A stretch of 7,735 bases of DNA from Burkholderiales bacterium (GTDB lineage Bacteria; Pseudomonadota; Gammaproteobacteria; Burkholderiales; SG8-41). This document shows positions 6,225 to 7,735 of the stretch, piece after piece. The stretch covers positions 1 through 7,735 of the forward strand of contig SYEN01000491.1 in assembly GCA_005800795.1 (NCBI GenBank), given 5' to 3'. The notes under the pieces are model-generated. The model was not told the origin of the DNA. It searched no databases and was given only the letters and a program-made list of their open reading frames with translations. Position 1 is the first letter of the stretch, and each line of letters begins with the position of its first letter. A program made the position numbers and the translations under genes.

Positions 6225-7735
6225 CTACAGCCGTAGCTGCGTTCCCAACTCAACCACACGATCCGGCGGCAGCTTGTAGTACTCCACCGCCGAAGGCGCA
6301 TTGCGCTGCATACGCCGGAACAATTCACGCCGCCACGTAAACAGACCGCGACGCTCGGCGCGAGCGATGGTGGTTTTGCCGAGGAAAAAAGTAGTTTCGT
6401 TCAACTCCAGGCGCAGGCCGCGCCCGGCCAGCAGCTTTATAACATAAATGGCATCCGGGTCTTCCATGAAACCATAACGCACGATAACCTGATACACACT
6501 TTGCGGCACTAGCATCTCGATATCGATACGCTCATCGTCGGCGACTTTGGGCACGTCTTCTGTTGTTACCGTAAGAAACACCACGCGTTCATGCAATATC
6601 TTGTTGTGCTTGAGATTGTGCAACAGCGTCGCCGGCACCACCTCATGGTTAGCCGAAAAAAACACTGCGGTGCCCGGCACGCGCGTGATCGATGACAGGT
6701 GATCGCAGAATCCTTTCAGCGGCACATTTTTTGCTGCGGCACCCGCGCTCAATACGTCTGCCCCGCGCTTCCAGGTTGTTAACAGCGTAAAAATTCCCAA
6801 CCCGCACACCAGCGGAAACCAGCCACCGGCGAGAATTTTCGTTGTGTTGGCGGCAAGGAACATCAACTCTGCCACGAACACCACCAGCAGCAGTGCCAGC
6901 ATCGGCAGCCGCGCACGTTTGCCCATGACCACCACCACCAGCGCAACCAGTGCGGTTTCCAGCGCCATGGTCGCCGATACTGCGATACCGTAGGCTGCCG
7001 CCAGACGCGATGACGAGCCAAAGCCCAACACCAGCAATAGCACCACCGCCAGCATCAACCAGTTCAGCTGGCCTATGTAAATCTGCCCGCGCTCGGTTTC
7101 CGAAGTGTGCGTAACCGGCACGCGCGGCAAAAAACCCAGACGCGAGGCTTGCTGTGTCACTGAAAATGCGCCGGAGATCGTCGCCTGAGATGCGATCACC
7201 GCGGCCAATGTCGCCAACACCACCAGCGGTATCAGCAGTTCAGACGGCGCCAGCAGATAAAACGGGTTCTTCACCGCTGCCGGATTGCGCAACACCAAAG
7301 CGCTCTGACCCAGGTAATTCAGCATCAGGGCCGGAAGCACCAGACCGAACCAGCCAATACGTATCGGCGCGCGGCCAAAATGCCCCACGTCGGCGTACAG
7401 CGCTTCACCACCGGTCAATACCAGAAACACCGAACCCAGCGCAAGAAACGTCAGCCCGGGGGAATGCACGGCGAAGGCCAGCGCATGTGAGGGATCCAGC
7501 GCGTATAAAATCGCCGGCGTCTGCACTATGCTCATGACACCCAGCACACCCAGGGTCAGGAACCAGACCAGCGTAATGGGTCCGAACAGACGGCCAATTT
7601 TTCCGGTGCCGCGCGGCTGCAAGGCAAACACGCCGATCAATATCGCCATCGCGACCGGCGCCACCCAGTGCGCCAATGCGGGCGTGACTACCGAAATGCC
7701 CTCAACCGCCGACAGTACCGTAATCGCCGGCGTGA
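6225..7735 (-). CDS. kup: Kup-family potassium transporter, N-terminus outside the window
   Basis: Low-affinity potassium uptake protein of the inner membrane (KUP/HAK/KT family), which takes up K+ probably together with protons. About 503 residues are visible, and the reading frame runs off the right edge, so roughly the first 120 residues of a 620-residue protein are missing. The visible part opens with the conserved TPAITVLSAVEG. It is followed by RLFGPITLVWF, then the block GGEALYADVGHFG leading into LMLNYLGQSALVL, and ISGAFSVTQQASRLGFLP. All of these are family signatures in the expected order. Several hydrophobic helices follow, ending near a cytoplasmic C-terminal domain that finishes with the characteristic LPPDRVVELGTQ. 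A TTG at 7676 is in frame, but the conserved residues upstream of it show that it is internal. Bug receptor 3 follows on the same strand after 48 bp, so the two may share a transcript, without an evident functional link. The gene appears intact. Confidence 0.95.
   Translation of the reverse strand, partial: TPAITVLSAVEGISVVTPALAHWVAPVAMAILIGVFALQPRGTGKIGRLFGPITLVWFLTLGVLGVMSIVQTPAILYALDPSHALAFAVHSPGLTFLALGSVFLVLTGGEALYADVGHFGRAPIRIGWFGLVLPALMLNYLGQSALVLRNPAAVKNPFYLLAPSELLIPLVVLATLAAVIASQATISGAFSVTQQASRLGFLPRVPVTHTSETERGQIYIGQLNWLMLAVVLLLVLGFGSSSRLAAAYGIAVSATMALETALVALVVVVMGKRARLPMLALLLVVFVAELMFLAANTTKILAGGWFPLVCGLGIFTLLTTWKRGADVLSAGAAAKNVPLKGFCDHLSSITRVPGTAVFFSANHEVVPATLLHNLKHNKILHERVVFLTVTTEDVPKVADDERIDIEMLVPQSVYQVIVRYGFMEDPDAIYVIKLLAGRGLRLELNETTFFLGKTTIARAERRGLFTWRRELFRRMQRNAPSAVEYYKLPPDRVVELGTQLRL

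Noticed and set aside
1..7735. CRISPR array, tRNA/rRNA, intact insertion sequence, toxin-antitoxin or defence system
   Set aside because: No regularly spaced repeats, no tRNA-like cloverleaf or rRNA-like stretch, no transposase motif with terminal inverted repeats, and no pair of small coupled genes was found on reading both strands.

Overview
The window looks like a piece of a betaproteobacterial, probably Burkholderiales, chromosome. Three separate extracytoplasmic receptors of the Bug/TctC family lie within about 4.6 kb. That expansion is characteristic of Bordetella, Achromobacter, Cupriavidus and Comamonadaceae-like genomes. The coding DNA is moderately GC-rich and the gaps between genes are AT-richer. 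The genus cannot be fixed from this sequence.

Layout, left to right. Positions 19-1113 (minus) encode an FAD-dependent oxidoreductase of the geranylgeranyl-reductase/FixC type. A 445-bp divergent intergenic region follows (1114-1558). It holds a perfect 14-bp palindrome, a plausible sigma-70-like promoter and two related GGTT...AACC dyads. Positions 1559-2518 (plus) encode Bug receptor 1. Positions 2519-3017 are a roughly 500-bp stretch with no confidently assigned gene; a minus-strand open frame of 123 codons here is unrecognised and may be a remnant or chance. Positions 3018-4106 (plus) encode a CapA/PGA_cap-family metallophosphatase-like protein. Four bases later Bug receptor 2 begins (4111-5112, plus), almost certainly in the same transcript. 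The plus-strand genes converge on Bug receptor 3 (5163-6176, minus) across a 50-bp AT-rich gap. Upstream of receptor 3 on the minus strand is a Kup-family low-affinity potassium transporter (6225-7735). Its N-terminus lies beyond the right edge of the window.

How the genes may work together. Bug proteins are periplasmic binding proteins for small carboxylates and related solutes. Some feed a tripartite TctA/TctB carrier, but many are orphans without membrane partners. No TctA or TctB gene is seen here, so all three receptors are orphans within this window and their ligands cannot be read from sequence. The CapA-like gene and receptor 2 are probably translated together. The kup and receptor 3 genes may share a transcript, but their functions have no obvious link. 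I found no RNA gene, CRISPR array, intact insertion sequence or defence system. The window is mostly ordinary accessory metabolism and transport; the better leads are the regulatory dyads, the CapA-Bug pairing and the unassigned 2519-3017 stretch.
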